From the NCBI RefSeq assembly GCF_024331145.1, contig NZ_JANDJO010000004.1, positions 1 through 64,000 on the forward strand: a DNA stretch of 64,000 nucleotides, in the 5' to 3' direction. Below the pieces are notes generated by a model. The model did not search any database and was not told where the DNA came from. It saw only the letters and a program-made list of their open reading frames with translations. Positions 26,776 to 34,682 of the stretch are shown here, one piece after another. The position numbers and the translations under genes are program-made. Source of the stretch: Shimia sp. CNT1-13L.2. Lineage in GTDB: Bacteria; Pseudomonadota; Alphaproteobacteria; Rhodobacterales; Rhodobacteraceae. Position 1 is the stretch's first letter; the number at the start of each line of letters is the position of its first letter.

Positions 26776-28155
26776 TCAGGCCCCGCGTCTTGTTATATAT
26801 AGGGACGCAAGCGCCGCAGAGGCCACCCTCGCGCGCATACCGTCGTTGCGTCCAGCGGTCAGCACCGGCACCTTTGCCCCCATCAGAAGCCCTGTCATCT
26901 CGGCCCCGGCGAGGTGGGTCAGCTGTTTCGCAATCATCTTACCCGCTTCGAAATCGGGCGCGACAAGAATATCGGCCTGTCCTGCCACATCCGATCCGCG
27001 GCCGGGCATGGTTTTGGCAGCCACCATCGAAATGGCCGTATCAAAGGCCAACGGGCCATCAAGAACCGCGCCGGTGATCTGGCCACGATGCGCCATCTTG
27101 CACAGGGCGGCGGCATCAAGTGTCGAGGGCAGGGCGGGCGTGACCTCTTCCACCGCCGACAGGATCGCAACCCGGGGCTGATCAATCAGCAGGGTGTGTG
27201 CCAGATCGATGGCATTGCGGATGATGCCCGCCTTGGCGTCAAGATCGGGCGCGACATTGACGAGGCCGTCCGTCACCAGTAGCGGCTTCTGGTAGCCGGG
27301 CACGTCCAGCGCCACCACGTGGCTCAGGATGCGGCCCGTCTTGAGGCGCGCGCGAACAGGTTTGACCAGCTTGTCGATGCGGATCGTCCCCTGATCGATC
27401 GCGTCCACCTCGCCCGCTTCGGCAAGCGCCAGCGCGGCCTCCTGCGCGGCGCTGATGCTGTCTGTGTGCAGGATTTCCGCACCATCCAGCGAGAGGCCAG
27501 CGTCATCCGCGACCCGGCGGATCATCGGTTCGGGACCGATCAGCAGAGGATCGGAAATGCCAAGGCGACGCGCCTCGAGCGGACCTTCGAGGGTGGCCTG
27601 CGTCGCGGGGGCGATCACCGCGATGCGCGGCGAATGGAACTCGCGCCCGCGGGCCAGAAGGCGGTCATAGATCGCGCCGTGGTGATGCAGGTGCACATCG
27701 GGCAGATGCGCGCGTTCGCGGCGGATCTTGTGGTCAGGCGCAATCACCTCGGCCTCGCCAAGGATCACGGGTTTGCCGGCATCATTGAGACAGGCGCAAT
27801 CCAGAACGAGGCGGGATTTGTCAGCGTGTTTCTCGCGCACGGTGACGCGGGTGGTGATGGTGTCCCCAAGGCCAACAGGCCGTCGGAAGCTGAGGGACTG
27901 GTTGAGATAGATGGTGCCGGGGCCGGGAAGTTTCGTCCCTAACACGGCAGAAATCAGGGCGCCGCCCCACATGCCGTGGGCGATGACCTTGTGAAAGATC
28001 TCGTCCTTGGCAAACTCGGGATCAAGGTGGGCGGGGTTCACGTCTCCCGACATCACCGCGAACAATTCGATGTCCTCGGCAGTCAGCGTGCGTGCCATTT
28101 CCGCGACATCGCCCACGGCGATCTCGTCGAAGGTCCGGTTCTCGATATACTGCAT
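26776..28155 (-). CDS. MaoC-like enoyl-CoA hydratase fused to phosphate acetyl/butyryltransferase
   Basis: A 459-residue two-domain protein. The N-terminal MaoC hot-dog domain (about 1-145) has the R-specific hydratase motif SGDVNPAHLD with Asp38 and His43, followed by HGMWGGAL, as in PhaJ. The C-terminal domain (about 160-459) is PTA_PTB-type: EGPLEARRLGISDPLLIGPE, AGQADILVAPDFEAGKMIAKQL and the terminal TAGRNDGMRARVASAALA are typical. The first domain would hydrate crotonyl-CoA to (R)-3-hydroxybutyryl-CoA; the second would exchange acyl-CoA and acyl-phosphate. It lies in a tight set with the FabI-type reductase (7 bp) and phaC, suggesting a link between PHA and acetyl-phosphate metabolism. 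Confidence 0.92.
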   Translation of the reverse strand: MQYIENRTFDEIAVGDVAEMARTLTAEDIELFAVMSGDVNPAHLDPEFAKDEIFHKVIAHGMWGGALISAVLGTKLPGPGTIYLNQSLSFRRPVGLGDTITTRVTVREKHADKSRLVLDCACLNDAGKPVILGEAEVIAPDHKIRRERAHLPDVHLHHHGAIYDRLLARGREFHSPRIAVIAPATQATLEGPLEARRLGISDPLLIGPEPMIRRVADDAGLSLDGAEILHTDSISAAQEAALALAEAGEVDAIDQGTIRIDKLVKPVRARLKTGRILSHVVALDVPGYQKPLLVTDGLVNVAPDLDAKAGIIRNAIDLAHTLLIDQPRVAILSAVEEVTPALPSTLDAAALCKMAHRGQITGAVLDGPLAFDTAISMVAAKTMPGRGSDVAGQADILVAPDFEAGKMIAKQLTHLAGAEMTGLLMGAKVPVLTAGRNDGMRARVASAALASLYITRRGA

Positions 28156-28162
28156 GGCCGCC

Positions 28163-28936
28163 TCAGCTCATCACGTGATAGCCGCCGTCGACGTACATGA
28201 CGTTGCCCGTCATGGCAGAAGACTGGTCGGACAACAGGCACAGCGCGGCCTCGCCCACTTCGCGGATGGTCACAAGGCGGCGCAGCGGGGCGCGGGTTTC
28301 GGCCTCTCTGGCCAGTTCATCAAAGTGATCAATGCCCGAGGCAGCACGGGTCATCAGCGGGCCGGGCGAGATGGCGTTGACGCGGATGCCCTCGGGGCCG
28401 AGTTCGGCCGCCATGTAGCGGGTCAGGCTTTCGAGGGCAGACTTGACCGGACCCATCACGTTGTAATGGTCGACCACCTTCTCGGCACCATAGTAGCTGA
28501 CAGTCAGGAGGCTGCCGCCGTCCCGCATCAGCGGCTCGGCGCGTTTGGCCATGCGGGCAAAGGAATGCACCGAGATGTCCATCGCCTGCATGAATCCCTC
28601 GCGCGAGGAATCCATCACACGGCCGTGCAGATCGTCCTTGGGGCAAAAGGCAATCGAATGCAGGAGGAAATCAAGCCCGCCCCATTCCGTTGCGATGCGG
28701 TCAAAGACCGCGTCCATCTGAGCATCATCCGTCACGTCCAGCGGCAACAGCAGGTCTGCCCCTGCCGCCTCTGCAACGGGTTCCACAAAGCGCCTGGCCT
28801 TGTCGGACAGGTAGGTGAGTGCCAGCGTTGCACCGGCTTCGGCCAGCACTTCTGCACAGCCTGCGGCGATGGAGTGATCGTTGGCCACACCAACAATGAG
28901 GCCACGGCGGCCTTCAAGACTACGTCCGGGGATCAT
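28163..28936 (-). CDS. fabI: Enoyl-ACP reductase, FabI type
   Basis: A 257-residue NAD(P)H-dependent enoyl reductase of the divergent SDR class. The cofactor loop is GVANDHSIA (16-24), and the FabI catalytic set aligns in spacing with E. coli: Tyr148, Tyr158 in HYNVMGPVKSA and Lys165. The LHSIAF segment (92-97) is typical, though it continues CPKDDL rather than the usual AP..L. Because it sits between phaC (4 bp) and the MaoC-Pta gene, it may be a second FabI paralogue devoted to acyl-CoA/PHA metabolism rather than the housekeeping enzyme. Confidence 0.88.
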   Translation of the reverse strand: MIPGRSLEGRRGLIVGVANDHSIAAGCAEVLAEAGATLALTYLSDKARRFVEPVAEAAGADLLLPLDVTDDAQMDAVFDRIATEWGGLDFLLHSIAFCPKDDLHGRVMDSSREGFMQAMDISVHSFARMAKRAEPLMRDGGSLLTVSYYGAEKVVDHYNVMGPVKSALESLTRYMAAELGPEGIRVNAISPGPLMTRAASGIDHFDELAREAETRAPLRRLVTIREVGEAALCLLSDQSSAMTGNVMYVDGGYHVMS

Positions 28937-28940
28937 CGGC

Positions 28941-30707
28941 TTACTCCATCATCACATAGGTGCCGGGCGCGTCGCAGAGCGGCTTGCCCATCTTTGGCGG
29001 CGCAACCGGTGCGCCCGATTGCTTATCCAGCCAAGCCGTCCATTCCGGCCACCACGACCCTTCGTGGCGTTCTGCCACCTCCTGCCAGTGTTCAGGCGAG
29101 AGGTAGCGATCCTTGTCGTTGGATGTGTGCACCATATAGTGACGGCGCGGGTGGCCGGGCTCGGATACGACGCCCGCGTTGTGGCCGCCGTTGGTCAGGA
29201 CGAAGGTCACGTCGGAGCGGGTCAGCGACTCGATCTTGAAGGCCGATTTCCACGGCGCGACGTGGTCGGTCTCGGTGCCCACGGCAAAGATCGGCAGGGT
29301 GATATCACCGGGGAAGACCGGCTCCTTGCCAACCATGAACTTGCCATCCGCAAAGTCGTTGTTGAGGAACAGTTTGCGCAGGTATTCCGAATGCATCCGC
29401 GCCGGCATCCGGGTGGTATCTGCGTTCCACGACATCAGGTCGTTGTAGCGCGGTTTCTCGCCCATCAGATATTCGTGCTGGATACGCGACCAGACAAGGT
29501 CGGCCGAGCGCAGGATCTGGAAGGCACCGGACATCTGCGAGGCGTCGAGGTAGCCCTGTTTCCACATCATGTCTTCGAGGAAGGCGACCTGGCTTTCGTT
29601 GATGAACAACATCAGTTCACCGGCCTCGGTAAAGTCGATCTGGGCGGCAAACAGCGTCATGGAGGCAAGACGTTCATCGCCGTCCCGCGCCATTGTTGCG
29701 GCGGTCACGCTCAGCAACGTACCCCCGAGACAATACCCGGCAGTGTGAATCTTCGGCGCGCCAGTAATCTTCTGTACCTGATCAATCGCCGCCATTGTGC
29801 CCATCTGGCGATAGTCATCGAACCCCAGTTCCGAATCTTCGGCCCCCGGATTGCGCCACGAGATCATAAAGACAGTATAGCCCTGCTCGGTCAGGTATTT
29901 GACCATGGAGTTCTGCTGGCTGAGATCAAGGATGTAGTATTTCATGATCCACGCCGGCACGATCAGCACCGGCTCGGGGCGCACCTTGTCGGATGCCGGT
30001 TCATACTGGATCAGCTCGATCAGGTGGTTGCGGTACACCACCTTGCCCGGTGTCACGGCGAGGTTCTCGCCAACCTTGTATTCGGAGGTATCCCCAAAAC
30101 GTTCATGCGCCATGATGTGACGCAGATCGTCCATGTAGTTTTCCATACCCTGAACGATGTTCATGCCGTTGGTTTCCACCGTCTTTTCGATGATCTCGGG
30201 ATTGGTCATCGGAAAGTTTGCAGGCGACAGCGCATCCAGCGCCTGTCGGGCGGCAAAGCTGATGGCTTTCTCATTGGCTTCGCTGACACCCTGCACATGG
30301 GTGGTGGCCTCTTCCCACCATTCCTGGGCCATCAGGAAAGCTTCCTTGTAGGCGGCGAAGGGTTTGGCCTCCCAGTCGGGGTGGCGGAAGCGGCGATCCT
30401 TGCGGTGGGCATGGGAACAGGGGCCTTCGCCGCCCGACATCATGCACTGGGTCAGGTACTTGGAATACTCTCCCCACTTGGTGGCCGCGCTCATCATCAA
30501 CTCGCCCTGCTTGCCCGGCGAGGCCGCGAGGTGCAGCGCCCAGTCCATGTAGACAAGGCCAAGGGCCGAGGGAGAGAGCCCGCCCGTCAGTGGGCTGAAG
30601 GCGGCGTGGATGGCGGTATCAACCGTATCGGCCACTTCGGCCGCCACATCATGTGCGGCGCGGGCCTTTGGGTCATCGTGTGTGTAAAGCGTGGGTTTTC
30701 TGGTCAT
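28941..30707 (-). CDS. phaC: Class I poly(3-hydroxyalkanoate) synthase
   Basis: A 588-residue PHA synthase that polymerises (R)-3-hydroxyacyl-CoA on the granule surface. The lipase-like box GYCLGGT is at 324-330 with nucleophile Cys326; the catalytic Asp region (PIFAVGTETDHVAPW) and His (NGGHNAGVVSEPG) follow; the family pattern VPAWIMKYYILDLSQQNSMV is near 250-269. The length fits class I (no PhaE/PhaR subunit needed). The ATG at 30707 is chosen; the upstream in-frame extension to 30833 lacks family similarity. Phasin and phaR genes, often divergent from phaC in this group, are not adjacent here. Confidence 0.95.
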   Translation of the reverse strand: MTRKPTLYTHDDPKARAAHDVAAEVADTVDTAIHAAFSPLTGGLSPSALGLVYMDWALHLAASPGKQGELMMSAATKWGEYSKYLTQCMMSGGEGPCSHAHRKDRRFRHPDWEAKPFAAYKEAFLMAQEWWEEATTHVQGVSEANEKAISFAARQALDALSPANFPMTNPEIIEKTVETNGMNIVQGMENYMDDLRHIMAHERFGDTSEYKVGENLAVTPGKVVYRNHLIELIQYEPASDKVRPEPVLIVPAWIMKYYILDLSQQNSMVKYLTEQGYTVFMISWRNPGAEDSELGFDDYRQMGTMAAIDQVQKITGAPKIHTAGYCLGGTLLSVTAATMARDGDERLASMTLFAAQIDFTEAGELMLFINESQVAFLEDMMWKQGYLDASQMSGAFQILRSADLVWSRIQHEYLMGEKPRYNDLMSWNADTTRMPARMHSEYLRKLFLNNDFADGKFMVGKEPVFPGDITLPIFAVGTETDHVAPWKSAFKIESLTRSDVTFVLTNGGHNAGVVSEPGHPRRHYMVHTSNDKDRYLSPEHWQEVAERHEGSWWPEWTAWLDKQSGAPVAPPKMGKPLCDAPGTYVMME

Positions 30708-30991
30708 GGTTCGAGTCCTGACAGCAATCCTGGAAATGCGGCTCCTCCTGATTTGCACGGCTGCACAAATCCCACATGACGGGCATAGGAAGCTTGTCGG
30801 GAAAGGCCCTTGATCTGGCTCAACTGTCCGCAAGTACGCAGTAGAAAGAGGGGGGCACCTGAATCGACGGACCAGATTTTTTCACACTGGTTTCAATGCA
30901 TTAAATGGAAAAAGGGCAAGTACCCAAAGGAAACCTGTGAGTTTCATGAATTTTTTGCGTCAATCGCGAATGCGGGCTGCCTGCCAATAAT
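30708..30991. promoter_or_regulatory. Intergenic region upstream of phaC
   Basis: This 284-bp stretch, locally more AT-rich, has no convincing gene. It separates phaC from the RidA gene, both on the minus strand, and must hold the phaC promoter. An FNR/CRP-like box is described separately. A small plus-strand ORF across it has no ribosome-binding site or family features. Confidence 0.45.
30810..30823. promoter_or_regulatory. FNR/CRP-family-like box upstream of phaC
   Basis: TTGATCTGGCTCAA matches the palindrome TTGAT-N4-ATCAA at 9 of 10 conserved positions, centred about 110 bp before the phaC start. FnrL/Dnr-type regulators in Rhodobacteraceae bind such sites, so oxygen- or nitrogen-oxide-dependent control of PHA synthesis is possible. 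One match by eye is weak evidence. Confidence 0.35.
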
Positions 30992-31381
30992 TCAGGCGTT
31001 TTCAGCAGCCAGAACCTCGATTTCAACCACGAACTCGGGGCAGGTGAAGCCGGAGACGATGACAAGAGTCGAGGCAGGCAGGACAGGCAGGCCCTCAAGG
31101 TAGCGATCCCGCGCAGCCATGTAGCCCGCCATGTGTTCGCGCCCGGTGACGAAGGCGTTCAGGCGAATGATATTGGCGCGGTCCAACCCGGCTTCGGCCA
31201 GGATTGCATCGATGTTGGCAAGGCAAATGTCTGCCTGCGCCTCGGCCCCTTCGGGAATGCTGCCGTCTGCGGCAAGGCCAAGCTGGCCGCTGGTGGCCAC
31301 AAGGCGCTTGGCCGTGACGTCGATGCCGTGGCTATAGGCGGCGAAGGGCGGGGCGATGGTATCGGGCTTCAGGGCTTTCAT
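30992..31381 (-). CDS. RidA (YjgF/YER057c/UK114) family protein
   Basis: A 129-residue protein of the Rid superfamily, whose founding member hydrolyses reactive enamine/imine intermediates from PLP enzymes. Family features include the N-terminal Tyr-Ser segment (FAAYSHGIDV), SGQLGLAADGSIPEGAEAQA, and the conserved C-terminal LPASTLVIVSGFTCPEFVVEIE. The usual active-site Arg is expected in the LPVLPASTLV stretch, but the residue before the proline-rich segment does not give the RxxV pattern of the RidA archetype, so it is probably a Rid1-7 variant. It trails the molybdopterin oxidoreductase gene by about 87 bp. Confidence 0.87.
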   Translation of the reverse strand: MKALKPDTIAPPFAAYSHGIDVTAKRLVATSGQLGLAADGSIPEGAEAQADICLANIDAILAEAGLDRANIIRLNAFVTGREHMAGYMAARDRYLEGLPVLPASTLVIVSGFTCPEFVVEIEVLAAENA

Positions 31382-31468
31382 GCGGGCAATGCTGCCCAAG
31401 CGTGGCGCGGTAGACAAGAGCAAATCGGGCAGGGGAGATGCGCCACCCCTGCCCGCCTGTGCCGGTCG

Positions 31469-33559
31469 TCATACGGGAGTAATCGCGACCGGAACCCCGT
31501 TGAAGGCGGCATTGCCGCTGACAGGATCAATCCGCGTGTCATCGGTCAGGTCGTTGATCGAGACCGAGCCGACCGACGCCGCCGTTGCCACCCGCCCCTT
31601 GGCCTGACCCCAGCCCTGCGGGATCGAGACCACGCCGGGGGCCATCTCGTCGGTGACTTCCGCGGGCATGGTGACGCTGCCGGCGCGGCTGGCCACCCTG
31701 ACCTGCGCCGCGTCCGAAATGCCAAGCCTCTCGGCATCCTCGGGGTGCAGCTGCACGGTGACCCGGTTGCGCCCCTTCACGAGGCGCGGGCTGTTCTGGG
31801 TCCAGCTGTTGTGGCTGCGCACAAGGCGGCGGCCGATCATGAACATCGGATAGTCATCGTCGCGCCCGTCGGGAAAGGCCAGCAGACGGGGCAGATCATC
31901 GACAAAGACCTGCGGGGCAAGGTGCAGCTTGCTATCCGGCGTTTCAAGGCGGTCGGTCAGGTTGGGCACCAGCGGGCCAAGATCGATGGAGCCCCCCGCC
32001 GCGCGCATGGCCTCGACCGTTACTGTCTCGCCGTGGTAGCCGCGCGGCAAAAGCGCCTCGAGCATCTGCGTCGGGCTGGGTGCTGGGCTGTTGGTGCCCG
32101 CGATCTTCGCCGCCAGACGGGCAAGAACTTCCCACTCCTGCGGGTTGCCGTTGGGCGGGTCAAACACGGGGTCGGCAAGAGCCGCCGTGTTGCGCACGGC
32201 AAAGCTGTGGAACACCATGTCATAGACCACCTCTTCCAGGGCCACGGTTCCGGGCAGGATCAGGTCGGCATGGCGGGTGGTGTCGTTGACGTGGATGTCG
32301 AAGCACACCATGAAGTCGAGCTTTTCCATCGCCGCCTCGATCCGCCGTCCGTTCGGGGCGGTCAGAACCGGATTCCCCGCAATGGTGACCAAGGCTTTGA
32401 TCTGGCCGTCGCCCGGGGTTTCCATTTCCTCGGCCATCACGGAGACCGGAAACTCGCCGTTATAAAGCGGCTGACCGGAGACCCGCGAGCGCCGTTCGGG
32501 ATAGCTGCGGTCTTTACCCTTGCGCGGGGTCATGCCGACATAGTTCAGGGCGGGCGTGGTGAACATCGCCCCGCCTTCGCTGTCAAAGTTGCCGGTGATG
32601 ATGTTGAGCACATTGTTGGCCCACTGGCAGAGACCACCAAAGCTCTGGGTCGAGGCGCCCATACGGGCATAGCAGACGGCGCGCGGGGCGCTGGCAAAGC
32701 CAAGAGCAAGGTCCTTGATGGTCTCGGCCGGAATGCCTGTCATCGTGGCCGCCAGATCGGTCGTGAAGGGCTCGACCGCATCGCGCAGGGCGGCAAGCCC
32801 GATTGCGGCTTGTGACAGGTGGCCAAGATCGACCAGATCACGCACCATGATTTCGCGGATCATCGCCAGCAGCAGGAAGGCATCGGTTTCCGGGCGGATG
32901 AAATGGTGCTCGCTGGCCTTTTCGGCGGTTTCGGTGCGGCGTGGATCAATCACCACCACCCGGCCACCCCGCGCCTTCATTTCGTCCATGCGACGACCAA
33001 AGCCAGGCGCGGTCATCATCGACCCGTTCGACACCACCGGATTGCCGCCAAGGATCAGCATGAAATCGGTGCGGTCCACATCCGGCACCGGGATCAGCAT
33101 CGGATGGCCCAGCATGTGGATCGAGGCCACGTGATGCGGGATCTGGTCAGCGGTGGCCGAGGAATAGCGGTTCTTCGTGCCCAGCGCCCGCACCAGACCG
33201 GGGATGTTCATCAGGTTGCCGAACTTGTGGGCGTTGGGGTTGCCGAGATAGACACCGACACCATCCTTGCCGTGGGCCTCCTGCACCGCCAGCAGACGTT
33301 CGGCGGCATAGTCCAGCGCCTCGTCCCAGCCGATTTCGACAAAGCTGCCATCCACCTTCTTGAGCGGCTTTGTCACTCGGTCGGGATCGGTCCGGAAATC
33401 CTGAAGCGCGACGGCCTTGGGGCAGATATGACCACGCGACAGAGGATCGTTCGGATCGGGTTTGATCGACAGCACCTCCTTGTCATCGTGAGTGATGACG
33501 AGGCCGCACATGGCCTCGCAGATGTTACAGGTCCGATGGTGTGTATGTGTCTCTGACAT
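31469..33559 (-). CDS. Molybdopterin-dependent oxidoreductase with one [4Fe-4S] cluster
   Basis: A 696-residue enzyme of the DMSO-reductase/formate-dehydrogenase superfamily. The N-terminal cluster site is Cys11, Cys14, Cys18 and Cys46 (CNICEAMC then ICPKA). Family blocks include IGWDEALDYAA, the ILGGNPVVSNG segment, and the C-terminal molydopterin-dinucleotide-binding domain (about 560-690, beginning MIGRRLVRSHNSW and LHPEDAERLGI). There is no Tat signal, so it is cytoplasmic. It has no obvious electron-transfer subunit gene beside it. It lies 11 bp after the second acyl-CoA dehydrogenase gene, so it belongs to the catabolic operon. Substrate unknown. Confidence 0.92.
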   Translation of the reverse strand: MSETHTHHRTCNICEAMCGLVITHDDKEVLSIKPDPNDPLSRGHICPKAVALQDFRTDPDRVTKPLKKVDGSFVEIGWDEALDYAAERLLAVQEAHGKDGVGVYLGNPNAHKFGNLMNIPGLVRALGTKNRYSSATADQIPHHVASIHMLGHPMLIPVPDVDRTDFMLILGGNPVVSNGSMMTAPGFGRRMDEMKARGGRVVVIDPRRTETAEKASEHHFIRPETDAFLLLAMIREIMVRDLVDLGHLSQAAIGLAALRDAVEPFTTDLAATMTGIPAETIKDLALGFASAPRAVCYARMGASTQSFGGLCQWANNVLNIITGNFDSEGGAMFTTPALNYVGMTPRKGKDRSYPERRSRVSGQPLYNGEFPVSVMAEEMETPGDGQIKALVTIAGNPVLTAPNGRRIEAAMEKLDFMVCFDIHVNDTTRHADLILPGTVALEEVVYDMVFHSFAVRNTAALADPVFDPPNGNPQEWEVLARLAAKIAGTNSPAPSPTQMLEALLPRGYHGETVTVEAMRAAGGSIDLGPLVPNLTDRLETPDSKLHLAPQVFVDDLPRLLAFPDGRDDDYPMFMIGRRLVRSHNSWTQNSPRLVKGRNRVTVQLHPEDAERLGISDAAQVRVASRAGSVTMPAEVTDEMAPGVVSIPQGWGQAKGRVATAASVGSVSINDLTDDTRIDPVSGNAAFNGVPVAITPV

Positions 33560-33570
33560 GGCTGAACTCC

Positions 33571-34677
33571 TCAGATTCCGCGATCCCGCAAAAGCCATTC
33601 CGCATGGCATCCCGCATCGCCCAGATGCTCTATCGCGGCGCGGGCCTTCTTCATGAACAGCCCGATATCGAGCGCATCCGTCATGCCCATGCCGCCGTGC
33701 ATCTGGACCGCCTCGCGCACCGCGAGTGAGGCGGTCTTGCTGGCCTTGGCCTTGGCAGCGCGGCTCAAACGTTCGGCGTCCTCGCGCCCTTCGTCGATTG
33801 CGGCCAGCGCGGCGGCGGTGATCGCCTCGGTGGTCTGGATCTGGGTATAGAGGTCCGCCGCGCGATGCTGCAGCGCCTGAAATTGCGAGAGGGTCACGCC
33901 GAACTGTTTGCGTTCCTTCAGATAGGCGACGGTGCGCTCAGCTGCTTCCTTGGACACCCCGACCAATTCCGCCGAGGCCACGGCGCGGCCAACACGCAGG
34001 GCAGCGGCGAAACCGGCTTCGGCCTCTGGCCCCACGGCAATCTGCGCGGCCCCGTCCAGTTGAACGTTGTCAAAAGTCAGGTCAGCGGCATTGCGATTAT
34101 CGACGGTGCGGTAGGCGCGGGTCGTGACACCCTCCAGTGCGGGGTCGACAAGGAACAGGCCAAGGCCCGCGTCGGTTTGTGCAGGAACGATCACGCGGGT
34201 GGCGTCGATGGCGTCGTTCACGAACCGCTTGCTGCCGTTCAGGACAAAACCGTTGCCCGAAGGGGCCGCCGTGGTCTCGATCCTGTCTGGGGCGTGTTTG
34301 GTGGTTTCGTCGGTTGCCAATGTCACCACAGCGGTTCCGCTGGCGATCTCGGCGGCCAGCGTGGTCTCGCCGACATGGCGCAAGAGGCTTGCCGACATCA
34401 CGCCCGACGACAGGAACGGCGCGTTGGTCAATCGCCGTCCCATCTCTTCGGCGATCAGGCCCGCGGCCTGCGCCCCCATATCGGTTCCGCCGACGTCTTC
34501 GCCCAGAAGCATCCCGTACCAGCCCATCGCCGCGGTTTCGGCAAGGAGGGTGCGGTCATAGCCAAGGGCGCTACGATCATCGCGCAGGGCGCGCGCCGTT
34601 TCGACAGGGGCGTTTTCCGACAGGAACCCGGCCGCCATCTCGCGCACCATCGTGTTTTCTTCACTCAGTATCTGCAT
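33571..34677 (-). CDS. Acyl-CoA dehydrogenase family protein (short partner)
   Basis: A 368-residue FAD-dependent acyl-CoA dehydrogenase. N-terminal helical domain, middle beta domain (GFVLNGSKRFVNDAIDATRVI about 155-175), and C-terminal helical domain with FGVTLSQFQALQHRAADLYT and VQMHGGMGMTDALDIGLFMK. This resembles the shorter subunit of paired ACADs (FadE28-type). The ATG at 34677 overlaps no upstream gene and follows the longer ACAD gene by 5 bp. Electrons would pass to EtfAB. The pairing suggests a heteromeric enzyme, as in steroid side-chain oxidation, but the substrate is unproven. Confidence 0.92.
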   Translation of the reverse strand: MQILSEENTMVREMAAGFLSENAPVETARALRDDRSALGYDRTLLAETAAMGWYGMLLGEDVGGTDMGAQAAGLIAEEMGRRLTNAPFLSSGVMSASLLRHVGETTLAAEIASGTAVVTLATDETTKHAPDRIETTAAPSGNGFVLNGSKRFVNDAIDATRVIVPAQTDAGLGLFLVDPALEGVTTRAYRTVDNRNAADLTFDNVQLDGAAQIAVGPEAEAGFAAALRVGRAVASAELVGVSKEAAERTVAYLKERKQFGVTLSQFQALQHRAADLYTQIQTTEAITAAALAAIDEGREDAERLSRAAKAKASKTASLAVREAVQMHGGMGMTDALDIGLFMKKARAAIEHLGDAGCHAEWLLRDRGI

Positions 34678-34682
34678 TGTCG

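Noticed and set aside
28881-30779. A 632-codon plus-strand open frame opposite phaC
   Set aside because: It is the mirror of phaC codons; the phaC frame has the GYCLGGT motif and normal length.
30810-31103. Small plus-strand ORF in the phaC-ridA gap, considered as a phasin or PhaR gene
   Set aside because: The sequence is not phasin-like, lacks a Shine-Dalgarno and overlaps the RidA gene in antisense.
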